Source: Nocardioides seonyuensis (GTDB lineage: Bacteria > Actinomycetota > Actinomycetes > Propionibacteriales > Nocardioidaceae). Taken from it: a DNA stretch of 64,000 bases. The notes under the pieces are model-generated. The model did not search any database, had not been told where the DNA came from, and was given only the letters and a program-made list of their open reading frames with translations. Positions 44,080 through 53,545 of the stretch are shown one piece after another (position 1 is the stretch's first letter; every line of letters begins with the position of its first letter). The DNA lies in NCBI RefSeq assembly GCF_004683965.1, contig NZ_CP038436.1, positions 1,116,001-1,180,000 of the forward strand, read 5' to 3'. The position numbers and the translations under genes are program-made.

Positions 44080-44727
44080 ATGAGGCGCAGCCTGGCACTG
44101 GGTGCAGCCGCCGCGACCGCCGTGGTCGCGAGCCTGGCCACCGTGGCGGCGATGAGTGTTGCCGACGACGACCCGCGGCCCGACCGCGACGGCGTCATGA
44201 TGTCGTACGGAGGTCATGGCGCGACCGGCCACGGCGGCATGCACGGAGGCATGTCATCCGGAGACATGTCGGAGCACGGCATGCACGGTGACATGCAGGT
44301 GACCGACGAGGTCGGCTACCTGTCCGAGATGGTCCTCCACCACGAGGAGGCGGTCGCCGCGGCAGAGGAGCTCCAGCGCTCGGAGCGACCTGAGATGCGA
44401 CAGCTCGGAAAGGACATCGTCGCGTCCCAGACGGCCCAGATCGCCCTGATGGAGGGGTGGCTCGACGACTGGTACCCCGACCGGGGCGAGGCGCCGACCT
44501 ACGACCCCATGATGCGCGACCTGGCCGACCTGTCGGGCGACCAGCTCGACCGGGTCTTCCTCGAGGACATGGTCGGGCACCACATGGCGGCGGTCATGAT
44601 GTCGCAGCAGCTGCTGATGCAGGAGCTCGTCGAGCACGACGAGGTCGCCGAGCTGGCTGAGTCCATCCGCGACGAGCAGCACGTCGAGATCTTCATGATG
44701 CAGGGATGGCTGCGCGAGTGGTGGTGA
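44080..44727 (+). CDS. DUF305 family protein with Met/His-rich spacer
   Basis: The 215-residue exported protein has a signal peptide or anchor (about residues 1-26), a Met/His/Gly-rich linker (about 44-71; HGATGHGGMHGGMS) likely to bind metal, and two DUF305 repeats (YLSEMVLHHEEAVAAAEEL and EDMVGHHMAAVMMSQQLL, each with the conserved H-H). DUF305 proteins such as cyanobacterial CopM bind copper. GGAGGGG before ATG 44080 supports that start over GTG 44077. Confidence 0.88.
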   Translation: MRRSLALGAAAATAVVASLATVAAMSVADDDPRPDRDGVMMSYGGHGATGHGGMHGGMSSGDMSEHGMHGDMQVTDEVGYLSEMVLHHEEAVAAAEELQRSERPEMRQLGKDIVASQTAQIALMEGWLDDWYPDRGEAPTYDPMMRDLADLSGDQLDRVFLEDMVGHHMAAVMMSQQLLMQELVEHDEVAELAESIRDEQHVEIFMMQGWLREWW

Positions 44728-44787
44728 GACGCGATGTGGTTCCCCTAGGGTGACGAGCGGCAAGTCACCCGGGGGAAGGAACACGTC

Positions 44788-46149
44788 GTGCGCGGTCGTC
44801 CAGCTCAGGTCCTGATCAGTGCGTTGATCGCGCTCGTGGCAGCGTTGTCGCCGGGCGCTCCGGCAACCGCCGCTCCTGACCGGGGTCCCGCGCAGGCCCA
44901 GGCCCAGGCCACGGCCGGGCGCATCGTCTACGTCTGCGGGATGGACCTCTGCGCGGTCGACCCCGACAGCGGTGCCAGCGCCAGGATCACCAGCGACTCG
45001 GCCGGCTACCAGCACCCCAGCGTCTCCCTCGACGGCAACCGCATCGCCGCCGCGCGGGGCTGGGACGTCATCGCCGGCCCCTACGGCAGCAACCTCCCCG
45101 AGCAGTGGGCGACCGGCGTCGAGGGGCTCAACGAGGTGGCGATCTCGCCCGACGGGTCAGCCGTGGCCGCGACGTTCTGGTACACCAAGCTCGAGCTTCG
45201 CTACACCTACGTGTGCGGCGGCATGTGCCTCCAGGTGGTCCACTACCGCGCTGCGAGGTACTGGCCGAGCGCCGGGGCGACCCCGGTCAACCACTCCGGC
45301 ACGACCGGGGTCGGCTTCCTGGGCAGCGGTTTGGTGAGCCGTGACCTCGGCGAGGGCGACTTCGGCCCCGAGGAGCAGCTGTGCGTCGTCGCGAACCCCA
45401 CCGACGACGCCGACACGTGCGTCACCCGGGTCCGCGAGCCCTCGCCGCAGGCGCCCGGCGGTCGCGACGTGGTCTTCTCCCACCCGACCGGGTCTCCAGA
45501 CGGCACCCTCGTCGCGGCCGCGCTCGGCCTGCAACCCGAGGCCGCCGGTGCCCTGGCCGACAATCCGGTGGGGGAGGAGCAGGTCGTCAACGTCTACGAC
45601 GCGGCGAGCGGCGCGAAGATCACCCAGGTCGGCGAAGGGCTGAACCCCTCCTTCTCTCCCGACGGCACGCGCATCGTCTTCCAGGGGCGTGACGGCTGGC
45701 TCTACGTCGTGGGGGCGCAGGGTGGCACGCCCCGTCAGCTCGTGCAGGGGACTCAACCCACGTGGGGCGGCGGCTCGATCACTGCCCCGGTGACCGCCCC
45801 GCCGCCGCTCGAGGCCGCCCCGGTGGAGGCCGGCACGGTGAAGGTCGGCCGCAAGCCGCTGAAGGCGAAGGGGAAGAAGCTGACCGTCAAGGTCGCCTGC
45901 CCTGCGTCCGCCGAGGCCGGCTGCGCAGGTCTGGCCCAGCTGCGGACCCAGAAGAAGGACAGGGCGCTGAGCAAGGCGCGCAGCTACCGGATGGCCGCAG
46001 GCAGGACCACGAAGGTCAAGCTCACCCTGACCCGCAAGGGACTCAACGCACTACCCAAGGGCAAGGTGCGCAAGGCGCGCATCACCCTCACGACCGAGGG
46101 GGCCGACAAGCCGACGGTCCGCAAGAAGGTCAAGGTCCGGCGACGCTGA
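44788..46149 (+). CDS. Exported WD40/TolB-like beta-propeller protein
   Basis: The 453-residue secreted protein has a signal peptide (about residues 1-29, ending PATAAPD), about six TolB/PD40-type blades (for example DPDSGASARITSDSAGYQHPS, DGTRIVFQGRDGWLYVVG) to about residue 320, and a Lys/Arg-rich C-terminal beta domain. TolB-like propellers often bind partners rather than act as enzymes. GTG 44788 has a good GGGGGAAGGA ribosome binding site. Function unknown. Confidence 0.8.
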   Translation: MRGRPAQVLISALIALVAALSPGAPATAAPDRGPAQAQAQATAGRIVYVCGMDLCAVDPDSGASARITSDSAGYQHPSVSLDGNRIAAARGWDVIAGPYGSNLPEQWATGVEGLNEVAISPDGSAVAATFWYTKLELRYTYVCGGMCLQVVHYRAARYWPSAGATPVNHSGTTGVGFLGSGLVSRDLGEGDFGPEEQLCVVANPTDDADTCVTRVREPSPQAPGGRDVVFSHPTGSPDGTLVAAALGLQPEAAGALADNPVGEEQVVNVYDAASGAKITQVGEGLNPSFSPDGTRIVFQGRDGWLYVVGAQGGTPRQLVQGTQPTWGGGSITAPVTAPPPLEAAPVEAGTVKVGRKPLKAKGKKLTVKVACPASAEAGCAGLAQLRTQKKDRALSKARSYRMAAGRTTKVKLTLTRKGLNALPKGKVRKARITLTTEGADKPTVRKKVKVRRR

Positions 46150-46179
46150 CGGACCTTCCGTCCCGCCGGCGAGGACCGG

Positions 46180-47439
46180 TCAGACCTGGTCGTCGCGCAG
46201 CCCCCACGGGCTGCCGTACTCCCTGAGCAGGTCGAGGAACGGCACCGCGTCGAAGGCCTCCGGGCCCAGCACGCCGGAGCCCTTCCAGTCACCACGAGCT
46301 AGCAGCTCCAGGGCGACGACGGGGTTCACCGCGGTCTGCCAGACCACGCACTGGTGGCCGTACTCGCGCATGGACCACTCGTTGTCGACCACGTGATAGA
46401 GGTACGACGACCTCGGCCCCGTCGGGTTGCCCTGCTCGTCCTTGCCGGTGCCCGTCACCCAGAGCCCGGCACACGTCTTGCCGGTCATCCGCGGGCCGAC
46501 CGAGGCCGGGTCGGGCAGCACTGCCGCCACCACGTCGCGCGGCGAGACCTCGACGGCACCCTTGGCCGACGGCACCCGGACGGGGTGCGTGCTGTCGAGC
46601 CCGAGCGCGTGGAGGGTGCGGAGCACGCCGATGAACTCCTCGCCGAGGCCGTACTTGAACGTCACCCGCTGGGCGTCGATCCAGCGCGGCATCAGGAGCA
46701 CCTCCTCATGCTCGACGTTGACGCACTCGACCGGCCCGATCCCCTCGGGGAAGTCGAAGACCTCCGGCTCGCTGAACGGCTCGGTCGTGAACCACCCGCC
46801 GTCGGCGTCCTTGCGCGACCGCTCCCAGATCACCGGCGGGTTGAGGCACTCCTCGATCGTGGTCCAGATCGAGAACGACGGCGCGAAGATCTCGTTGCCG
46901 TCCTCGTCATGGACCGCGAGGTTGGCGCCGTCGCGGGTGCCGAGCTCCTCGATCTCGGAGAACAGGTGGTCGGCGGCGTAGCGCGCGAACACGTCGGACA
47001 GCCCCGGCTCGACGCCCATCCCGCAGAGCGCGAGCCGCCCGGCCGCCTCCCACTCGCCGGACTTGGCGAACTGCAGGTCACCGAGCTTCACCCCGACCTT
47101 CTCGTAGGGCACCTCCGGATGCCGCCGCGAGAGCGACATCGCCATGTCGAGGTAGTCGGCCCCTGCCGCGAACGCACCCTCGAAGATGGGCATCACGAAT
47201 CGCGGGTCGACGGCGTTCATCACGTGGGTGATGTCGTGCTCGCGGCACAGGGCGGCCACCGAGTCGGCGGAGGACGCGTCGACGCGCGCACCCCTGAAGC
47301 GCGGATCAGCCTCCGCCGCCCGGTTGGCCCGTCCCTCGTCGTAGTCGGCGACCACGACGCTCTCGAAGAAGTCCCGACGGGCGGCGATGGCACAGAAGGC
47401 CGACCCCACGCCGCCGGCGCCCACCAGCAGGATGCGCAT
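46180..47439 (-). CDS. Saccharopine dehydrogenase-like NAD(P) enzyme
   Basis: The 419-residue protein has an N-terminal Rossmann motif (MRILLVGAGGVGSAFCAIAA, G-x-G-x-x-G) and the saccharopine-reductase C-terminal domain, with SPSFSIWTTIEE-like and WSMREYGHQCVVWQTAVNP blocks. Family members split or form saccharopine or carboxynorspermidine (Lys1/Lys9, CANSDH-like). In this amine locus a role in polyamine or lysine side-chain handling is likely, but the substrate is open. It is 4 bases downstream of the aldehyde dehydrogenase gene. Confidence 0.88.
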   Translation of the reverse strand: MRILLVGAGGVGSAFCAIAARRDFFESVVVADYDEGRANRAAEADPRFRGARVDASSADSVAALCREHDITHVMNAVDPRFVMPIFEGAFAAGADYLDMAMSLSRRHPEVPYEKVGVKLGDLQFAKSGEWEAAGRLALCGMGVEPGLSDVFARYAADHLFSEIEELGTRDGANLAVHDEDGNEIFAPSFSIWTTIEECLNPPVIWERSRKDADGGWFTTEPFSEPEVFDFPEGIGPVECVNVEHEEVLLMPRWIDAQRVTFKYGLGEEFIGVLRTLHALGLDSTHPVRVPSAKGAVEVSPRDVVAAVLPDPASVGPRMTGKTCAGLWVTGTGKDEQGNPTGPRSSYLYHVVDNEWSMREYGHQCVVWQTAVNPVVALELLARGDWKGSGVLGPEAFDAVPFLDLLREYGSPWGLRDDQV

Positions 47440-47443
47440 CGCG

Positions 47444-48880
47444 TCAGTCCTGACCGATGTAGCTCATCACGTGCTTGATCCTCGTATAGTCCTCGAGGCC
47501 GTACATGGAGAGGTCCTTGCCGTAGCCCGAGTGCTTGAACCCGCCGTGGGGCATCTCGGAGATGAAGGGGATGTGGGTGTTGATCCACACGCAGCCGAAG
47601 TCGAGGCGCTTGGACATCCGCAGGGCTCGGGCGTGGTCCTTGGTCCAGACGCTGGAGGCCAGGCCGTACTGCACGCCGTTGGCCCAGCGCAGCGCCTCGG
47701 CCTCGTCGCTGAACTTCTGCACGGTCATCACCGGCCCGAAGATCTCGGTCTGGATCTGCTCGTCGTCCTGCTGCAGCCCCGACAGCACGGTCGGCTCGTA
47801 GAAGTAGCCGACGCTGCCCTGGCGGGTGCCGCCGGTCTCGACCTTCGCGTGGTCGGGGAGCCGGTCGACCATGCCCGAGACGCGGGAGAGCTGGTCGGCG
47901 TTGTTGAGCGGGCCGTAGTAGGTGTCCTCGTTCGCCGGGTCGCCGGTCGGCATCCCCCGGGCCTGCTCGGCGAGCGCCGCGACGAACTCGTCGTGCACCC
48001 CCGGACCGGCGAGGATGCGGGTGGCGGCGGTGCAGTCCTGGCCGGCGTTGAAGAGGCCGGCGCCGGCGATGCCCTCGGCGGCCTTCTCGATGTCGGCGTC
48101 GTCGAAGACGATCACCGGGGCCTTGCCGCCGAGCTCGAGGTGGACCTTCTTCAGGTCGGCGGCCGCCGAGCCGGCCACCTCCATGCCGGCGCGCACCGAC
48201 CCGGTGATGGCGACCATCTGCGGGATCTTGTGGGCGACGAGCTCGCGCCCTGTGTCGCGGTCGCCGGTGACGACGTTGAGCACGCCGGGCGGCAGGAACT
48301 CCTGGGCGATCTCCGCCAGCAGCGTGGAGCTGGCCGGCGTGGTGTCGCTGGGCTTGAGCACGATGGTGTTGCCGGCGGCGAGCGCCGGGGCGATCTTCCA
48401 GATCATCATGAGCAGCGGGTAGTTCCACGGCGTCACCTGGCCGACGACGCCGATGGGCTCGCGTCGCACCCACGAAGTGTGGTCTGCCATGTACTCCCCA
48501 GCGGACTTCCCCTCGAGCACCCGCGCGGCACCGGCGAAGAAGCGGAAGTGGTCGGAGGCGTACGGCATCTCCTCGGCCATCGTGAGCCCGAGCGGCTTGC
48601 CGGTGTCGCGGCACTCGACCTGGTTGATCTCCTCCACCCGCGACTCGATCGCGTCGGCGAGCTTGAGCAGCGCGTTGCTGCGGTCCTGGGGCGTCGTCTC
48701 GCCCCACGTCTCGAACGCTGTGGCCGCCGCCCGGTAGGCCCGGTCGACGTCCTCGGCGCCGGACTTCGGCGCCTGGGCGTAGACCTCGCCGGTGGTGGGG
48801 TCGATGACGTCGTAGGTCTCCCCCGACACCGAGTCGACCAGCTCGCCGTTGACCACGTTGCGGAACGTCTTGTCTGCCAT
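47444..48880 (-). CDS. Gamma-aminobutyraldehyde-type aldehyde dehydrogenase
   Basis: The 478-residue NAD(P)-dependent aldehyde dehydrogenase shows PWNYPLLMMIWKIAPALAAGNT, the active-site Glu block LELGGKAPVIVFDDAD, and the catalytic Cys in NAGQDCTAATRI. Sequence features match PatD/PuuC-like 4-aminobutyraldehyde or betaine-aldehyde dehydrogenases. It would oxidise the aldehyde made from putrescine or similar amines to GABA-type acids. It sits in the polyamine locus and is followed by the saccharopine-dehydrogenase-like gene. Confidence 0.9.
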   Translation of the reverse strand: MADKTFRNVVNGELVDSVSGETYDVIDPTTGEVYAQAPKSGAEDVDRAYRAAATAFETWGETTPQDRSNALLKLADAIESRVEEINQVECRDTGKPLGLTMAEEMPYASDHFRFFAGAARVLEGKSAGEYMADHTSWVRREPIGVVGQVTPWNYPLLMMIWKIAPALAAGNTIVLKPSDTTPASSTLLAEIAQEFLPPGVLNVVTGDRDTGRELVAHKIPQMVAITGSVRAGMEVAGSAAADLKKVHLELGGKAPVIVFDDADIEKAAEGIAGAGLFNAGQDCTAATRILAGPGVHDEFVAALAEQARGMPTGDPANEDTYYGPLNNADQLSRVSGMVDRLPDHAKVETGGTRQGSVGYFYEPTVLSGLQQDDEQIQTEIFGPVMTVQKFSDEAEALRWANGVQYGLASSVWTKDHARALRMSKRLDFGCVWINTHIPFISEMPHGGFKHSGYGKDLSMYGLEDYTRIKHVMSYIGQD

Positions 48881-48987
48881 GCAGGGAGACTAGCCAGTCT
48901 GCTGCGGAATCTGTAGGTCTCGCCCGGAAATGCTGATGAATCCGCCACTCACGACAACCCGGGCCGACTGAATCCCCACCAGGTCGC

Positions 48988-50658
48988 TCACGGCAGCGGC
49001 TCGGCCACCACGCGCCCGGCGACCCACGTCGACCGCACCCGCGTCGCGCCGATCTCCTCGACGGGCCCGGCGAAGGGGTCTCGGTCGAGGACCACCAGGT
49101 CGGCGACCGCACCGGGGTGCAGCTCCCCTGCCGCCCGATCGCCGTCCTGGTGGTTGATCCGTGCAGAGCCCGACGTGTAGGCCGCGAAGGCGCGCTCGAG
49201 GGTGAGGGCCTGCTCGGGCAGGAACGGGTCCTCCCCCTCGCGGCCGGGGGTGTCGTACGCCGTGCGGTTGACGCCGACGTGGATGGCGGCCAGCGGGTCG
49301 GGGGACGACACCGGCCAGTCGCTGCCGCACGCCAAGGGGGCGCCGGCGCGGTCGAGGTCGGCGAAGGGGTACTGCCAGCGTGACCGCTCGGGCCCGAGGA
49401 CGGGCAGCGTCAGGTCGACCATCTGATCGTCGTGGCAGGCCCAGAGCATCTGCAGGTTGGCGGCGACGCCGAGCTCGGCGAAGCGCGGCACGTCGTCGGG
49501 GTGGACCAGCTGGACGTGCGCCAGCTGGTGGCGCGGCTCGCGATGTCCCGCCCGGGGTACGACACCCGCGGTGCCGGCGAACGCGTCGAGCGCCTCGCGC
49601 ACACCGCGGTCGCCGATCGTGTGTACGTGGACCTGGAAGCCCTCCGTGTGCAGCGCCAGCACGGCCTGCCGGAGAACAGCGGCCGGCACGAAGCTGTGAC
49701 CACGGTTGGCCGTGGCGTGGCCACAGCGATCGAGGTAGGGATCCAGCATCGCGGCCGTGCCGTTCTCGGCGACGCCGTCCTGCATGATCTTCACCGAGGT
49801 CGCCCGCAGTCGCCCGTGCGTGTAGGCCTCTCGGCGTGCGACGAGGTCGGCCACCTGCGCCGCGACACCGTCCACCCCGGCCGAGCGGTCCCACCACAGG
49901 GCCCCGACGACGGTCGCCGTGAGGTCTCCCGACTGCGCGGCCCTCAGGTAGGTCTCGGACGGGTCGTCCATCCCTGCGTAGGTGCCGAGGATGGCGTCCT
50001 GCCAGGCCGTCACTCCGGACTCGTGCAGATGGGCCTGGCCCGCGAGCAGGCCTTGTCGGAGCTCCTCGTCCGTGGTGGGCGGCAGGAGCCGCGACACCAT
50101 TGCCATCGCGCCCTCGTGCAGGGTGCCGGTCGGCGCTCCCGAGTTGTCTCGCTCGATGCGACCGTCTGGCGGGTCAGGGGTGCCCGCGTGGATGCCGGCC
50201 AGCGTCAACGCACGGCTGTTCACCCACGCGCCGTGGTGGTCGCGGTTGGGCAGGAAGGCCGGCCGGTCGGGCACGACGGCGTCGAGGTCGGCGGCCGTCG
50301 GGTTGCCGCCCGGGAAGGCTGCCATCTCCCAGCCGCCGCCGAGGATCCAGTCCGCCTCCGGGTGCGCGGCCCCATAGGCGGCGACCGCCTCGACGTACGC
50401 CTCGCGCGACGAGACCCCGGACAGGTCGCAGCGGATGCGCTCCAGCCCGCCCTGCACGACGTGCACGTGGGCGTCGATGAAGCCCGGCGCGACCAGGCCA
50501 CCGTCGAGGTCCACCACCCGGTCGGCGCCGGCGGCGGCGTCGGATGCGTCGCCCTCGGGCAGCACCGCCGCGACTCGGTCGTCCTCGACCAGGAGCGCGT
50601 GATCGGACAGGTGCCGGTGGCCGTCGAAGAGCCCACCACCGCGGAAGAGTGTGCGCAC
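48988..50658 (-). CDS. YtcJ-like metal-dependent amidohydrolase
   Basis: The 556-residue TIM-barrel hydrolase has the metal motif FIDAHVHVVQGG (H-x-H), VHVHTIGDRGVREALD in the middle, and the late metal Asp in ACGSDWPVSSPDPL, diagnostic of the YtcJ/amidohydrolase-3 group. GTG 50658 gives an 8-base gap after potC; a 44-base-longer form starting at 50709 would overlap potC. It hydrolyses an amide or formyl bond of an unknown substrate. Its place directly after the Pot operon suggests it acts on the imported compound. Confidence 0.85.
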   Translation of the reverse strand: MRTLFRGGGLFDGHRHLSDHALLVEDDRVAAVLPEGDASDAAAGADRVVDLDGGLVAPGFIDAHVHVVQGGLERIRCDLSGVSSREAYVEAVAAYGAAHPEADWILGGGWEMAAFPGGNPTAADLDAVVPDRPAFLPNRDHHGAWVNSRALTLAGIHAGTPDPPDGRIERDNSGAPTGTLHEGAMAMVSRLLPPTTDEELRQGLLAGQAHLHESGVTAWQDAILGTYAGMDDPSETYLRAAQSGDLTATVVGALWWDRSAGVDGVAAQVADLVARREAYTHGRLRATSVKIMQDGVAENGTAAMLDPYLDRCGHATANRGHSFVPAAVLRQAVLALHTEGFQVHVHTIGDRGVREALDAFAGTAGVVPRAGHREPRHQLAHVQLVHPDDVPRFAELGVAANLQMLWACHDDQMVDLTLPVLGPERSRWQYPFADLDRAGAPLACGSDWPVSSPDPLAAIHVGVNRTAYDTPGREGEDPFLPEQALTLERAFAAYTSGSARINHQDGDRAAGELHPGAVADLVVLDRDPFAGPVEEIGATRVRSTWVAGRVVAEPLP

Positions 50659-50665
50659 CTGTCGC

Positions 50666-51478
50666 TCAGCCCGCCGCGACGCGCGAACGCCGGCGGCTGT
50701 TGAGCTCACCGAGGACCACCAGCGCCAGGGCGGCGAAGAACATCACCGTGCCGATGACGTTGATCTGCGGCGGCACGCCACGCTGGGCGGCTCCCCACAC
50801 GTACATCGGGAAGGTGACCCGCTGCCCGGCGTTGAGGTTGGTGATGATGAAGTCGTCGAAGGACAACGAGAAGCTCAGCAGGGCGGCCGCCAGGATGCCT
50901 GGGAACACCAGCGGGAACGTCACCTTCCGGAAGGTCTGGACCTCATTGGCGTAGAGGTCCATCGCCGCCTGCTCCAGCCGTGGGTCGAGGCCGGCCAGCC
51001 GCGCCTTGATCGTCACCACCGCGAAGCTGAGGCAGAACAGGATGTGCGCGATCAGGATCGTCCAGAAGCCCAAGGAGCCGGCGAAGCCGGTCGTCACGAA
51101 GAGCGCCAGCAGCGAGGAGCCCATCACGATCTCGGGCGAGGCCATCGGCAGGAAGGTCAGCACGTTGACGCCGGACCGGCCGCGGAAGCGATGGCGCGCG
51201 AGCGCGAATGCCATCAGCGTCGCCAGCGCCGTCGCGACCAGCGTGGCCAGCAGGGCGATGCGGATCGACAGCGAGACAGAGTCGCACAGCCCGTTGGGCT
51301 CGCACGGGGCTCGCCAGTTGTCGAGGGTGAACCCGTCGAACTGGTAGCTGATGCGCGAGGCCTGGTCGTTGAACGACATCAGGATCACGACGAAGACCGG
51401 CGTGAGGAGGTAGAGCAGCACCAGCACCCCGACGCCGAGCACCAGGTGGTCGCCGAGCCACCGTCCGAGCCTGGTCAT
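50666..51478 (-). CDS. potC: Polyamine-type ABC transporter permease (PotC)
   Basis: The 270-residue inner membrane protein has about six transmembrane helices and an EAA loop (GLDPRLEQAAMDLYANEVQTFRKVTFPLVFPG, about residues 163-195), placing it in the PotC/YdcV permease group. It overlaps the potB stop by 4 bases. A short extracytoplasmic Cys pair (EPNGLCDS, CEPN) is unusual for the group. It works with PotB, PotA and PotD. Substrate could be spermidine, putrescine or another cationic amine. Confidence 0.9.
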   Translation of the reverse strand: MTRLGRWLGDHLVLGVGVLVLLYLLTPVFVVILMSFNDQASRISYQFDGFTLDNWRAPCEPNGLCDSVSLSIRIALLATLVATALATLMAFALARHRFRGRSGVNVLTFLPMASPEIVMGSSLLALFVTTGFAGSLGFWTILIAHILFCLSFAVVTIKARLAGLDPRLEQAAMDLYANEVQTFRKVTFPLVFPGILAAALLSFSLSFDDFIITNLNAGQRVTFPMYVWGAAQRGVPPQINVIGTVMFFAALALVVLGELNSRRRSRVAAG

Positions 51479-52386
51479 ACGAGCTCCTCGGTGCCCGCGC
51501 GACGGATGTAGAACAACACCATCGCGGTGATCAGGAGCATCAGGGTCACCGAGAGAGCCGCTGCCTCCGGGTAGGAGCCGCCCTCGAAGAGGTTCTGGAT
51601 GACGTTGCCGATCATCTGCGTCTGGGGATTGCCCAGCAGCTCGGCGTTGATGTAGTCGCCGGCTGCTGGGATGAAGGTGAGCAGCGTGCCCGCCACCAGG
51701 CCCGGGAGCGACAGCGGCAGCGTGACCTTGCGGAATGTCGTGAAGGGCGAGGCATAGAGGTCGGCGCCGGCCTCCATCAGCCGTGGGTCGACCTTCTCGA
51801 GGGAGGCGTAGAGCGGCAGCACCATGAACGGCAGGAAGTTGTACGTCAGCCCGGTCACCACCGCGAAGGGGGTGGACAGCAGCCGTCCGTCCGGGTCGAG
51901 CACCTGGAGCCAGCGCAGGCCGTCCGCGATCCAGGCCTGGTCACCGAGGATCAGCTGCCACGACAGGGTGCGGATCAGGAACGAGGTGAAGAACGGCGCG
52001 ATCACCGCGACCAGCATCAGGTTCTTCCACCTCCCGGCCTTGAACGCGATCGCGTAGGCGAGGGGATAGGCCAGCGCGATGCAGGCGAGCGTCGCGATGC
52101 CGGCGTAGACCAGCGACCTGACCAGCTGCTCGCGGTAGTCGCCGAGGACGTTGAAGTAGTTGGCCACCTCGCCGGTCATGGCGTAGCCGGTCTCCAGCGA
52201 CCCGGCAGGGTCGTAGAGCGAGGTGCCGACCAGGGAGAAGAGCGGCACGATGAAGAAGACCAGGAGCCATGCCAGGGGCAGGGTCAGGAGCAGGACGGCC
52301 GTGCGCGTGCTGCGCCGGCCACGCTCCGGCGGGTCGGCCACCGCCCCCGGGGCACCGCCCGGCGCGATCCCGTGGGCAAGGCTCAC
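51475..52386 (-). CDS. potB: Polyamine-type ABC transporter permease (PotB)
   Basis: The 303-residue permease has about six transmembrane helices and an EAA loop at KVDPRLMEAGADLYASPFTTFRKVTLPLSLPG (about residues 195-226), the PotB/YdcU pattern. The N-terminal ~35 residues before the first helix are a Pro/Arg-rich extension. GTG 52386 is chosen because it overlaps the potA stop as GTGA; the longer frame is non-homologous upstream. Ends in ATGA overlap with potC. Confidence 0.9.
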   Translation of the reverse strand: MSLAHGIAPGGAPGAVADPPERGRRSTRTAVLLLTLPLAWLLVFFIVPLFSLVGTSLYDPAGSLETGYAMTGEVANYFNVLGDYREQLVRSLVYAGIATLACIALAYPLAYAIAFKAGRWKNLMLVAVIAPFFTSFLIRTLSWQLILGDQAWIADGLRWLQVLDPDGRLLSTPFAVVTGLTYNFLPFMVLPLYASLEKVDPRLMEAGADLYASPFTTFRKVTLPLSLPGLVAGTLLTFIPAAGDYINAELLGNPQTQMIGNVIQNLFEGGSYPEAAALSVTLMLLITAMVLFYIRRAGTEELV

Positions 52387-53540
52387 GCGCCCTCCTCGTG
52401 CTCGACTCCCGCGTTGGCGTCCTGGGAGGCGTCGAGCAGGAACGAGTGGTCGGGCATCCAGTGCAGGTCGACCTTGTCGTCTGAACGGAACCGCTCGCGT
52501 GCCCCGGTGTTCTGCTCGAAGACCGTGAGCTGCTGGCCCCACGGCATGCGTACGACGTACTGGGTGCTGACGCCGATGAAGCTCACGTCGGACACGACAC
52601 CGTCACGCAGCGTGTTGGAGTCGTCGCCGGGGTCGCTGCCGGCGGTGGCGAGGTAGATCTTCTCGGGGCGGACCCCGACCCAGACTGCACCCTCGGCGGC
52701 ACCTGCGTCGGAGCCCTCCGCCCGCCGGGCGTGCAGCCGGGCGCCCTCGACCTCGACGCCGACGCTGTGCGGGTCGGACCCGAAGACGCTGCCGCGCAAC
52801 AGGTTGGACTGGCCGAGGAAGTTGGCGACGAACGTGGTGGAGGGCCGCTCGTAGAGCTCCACCGGCGAGCCGAGCTGCTCGATGTGGCCGCCGTTCATGA
52901 CCGCGACGGTGTCGGCCATCGTCATGGCCTCCTCCTGGTCGTGGGTCACGTGCACGAAGGTCAGCCCGACCTCGGTCTGGATGCGCTTGAGCTCCAGCTG
53001 CATCTGGCGGCGCAGCTTGAGGTCGAGGGCACCGAGCGGCTCGTCGAGCAGCAGCACCTTCGGCCGGTTGATCAGCGCACGGGCCAGTGCGACCCGTTGC
53101 TGCTGCCCGCCCGAGAGCTGCGCGGGCTTGCGGTCGGCGTACTCCCCGAGCTCGACGAGCTCGAGCATGTCGCGCACGGGACCCTTCACGTCCTTGCGCT
53201 TCTGCCGGCGCAGCCCGAACGCGACGTTCTCGAAGATGGTCAGGTGGGGGAACAGCGCATAGCTCTGGAAGACGGTGTTGACCGGGCGGCGGTAGGGCTT
53301 GTGGTGGGTGATCTCGTCCTCCCCGAGCCGGATGGTCCCGGCGGTGGGGTCCTCCAGGCCCGCGACCATCCGCAGCGTGGTCGTCTTGCCGCAGCCCGAG
53401 GGCCCGAGCAGGGCGAAGAACTGGCCCTCGGGGACGGTCAGGTCGAGGTCGTCGACGGCCGTGAACGAGCCGAACCGCTTCGTCAGTCCCGACAGGACCA
53501 GGTCGCCGCCGGAGCCCGGCTCGGTGATCTCAGCGTCCAT
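52383..53540 (-). CDS. potA: Polyamine-type ABC transporter ATP-binding protein (PotA)
   Basis: The 385-residue ATPase carries Walker A GPSGCGKTTT (about residues 44-53), Q-loop VFQSYALFPHLT, signature LSGGQQQRVALARAL, Walker B LLLDEPLGALD, and HVTHDQEEA, then TOBE domains typical of PotA/CysA-type ATPases. It forms the inner-face motor of the Pot transporter. ATG 53540 is 5 bases past the potD stop. The TOBE part is unusually long, with an Asp/Ser insert near residue 310. Confidence 0.93.
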   Translation of the reverse strand: MDAEITEPGSGGDLVLSGLTKRFGSFTAVDDLDLTVPEGQFFALLGPSGCGKTTTLRMVAGLEDPTAGTIRLGEDEITHHKPYRRPVNTVFQSYALFPHLTIFENVAFGLRRQKRKDVKGPVRDMLELVELGEYADRKPAQLSGGQQQRVALARALINRPKVLLLDEPLGALDLKLRRQMQLELKRIQTEVGLTFVHVTHDQEEAMTMADTVAVMNGGHIEQLGSPVELYERPSTTFVANFLGQSNLLRGSVFGSDPHSVGVEVEGARLHARRAEGSDAGAAEGAVWVGVRPEKIYLATAGSDPGDDSNTLRDGVVSDVSFIGVSTQYVVRMPWGQQLTVFEQNTGARERFRSDDKVDLHWMPDHSFLLDASQDANAGVEHEEGA

Positions 53541-53545
53541 CGCGG

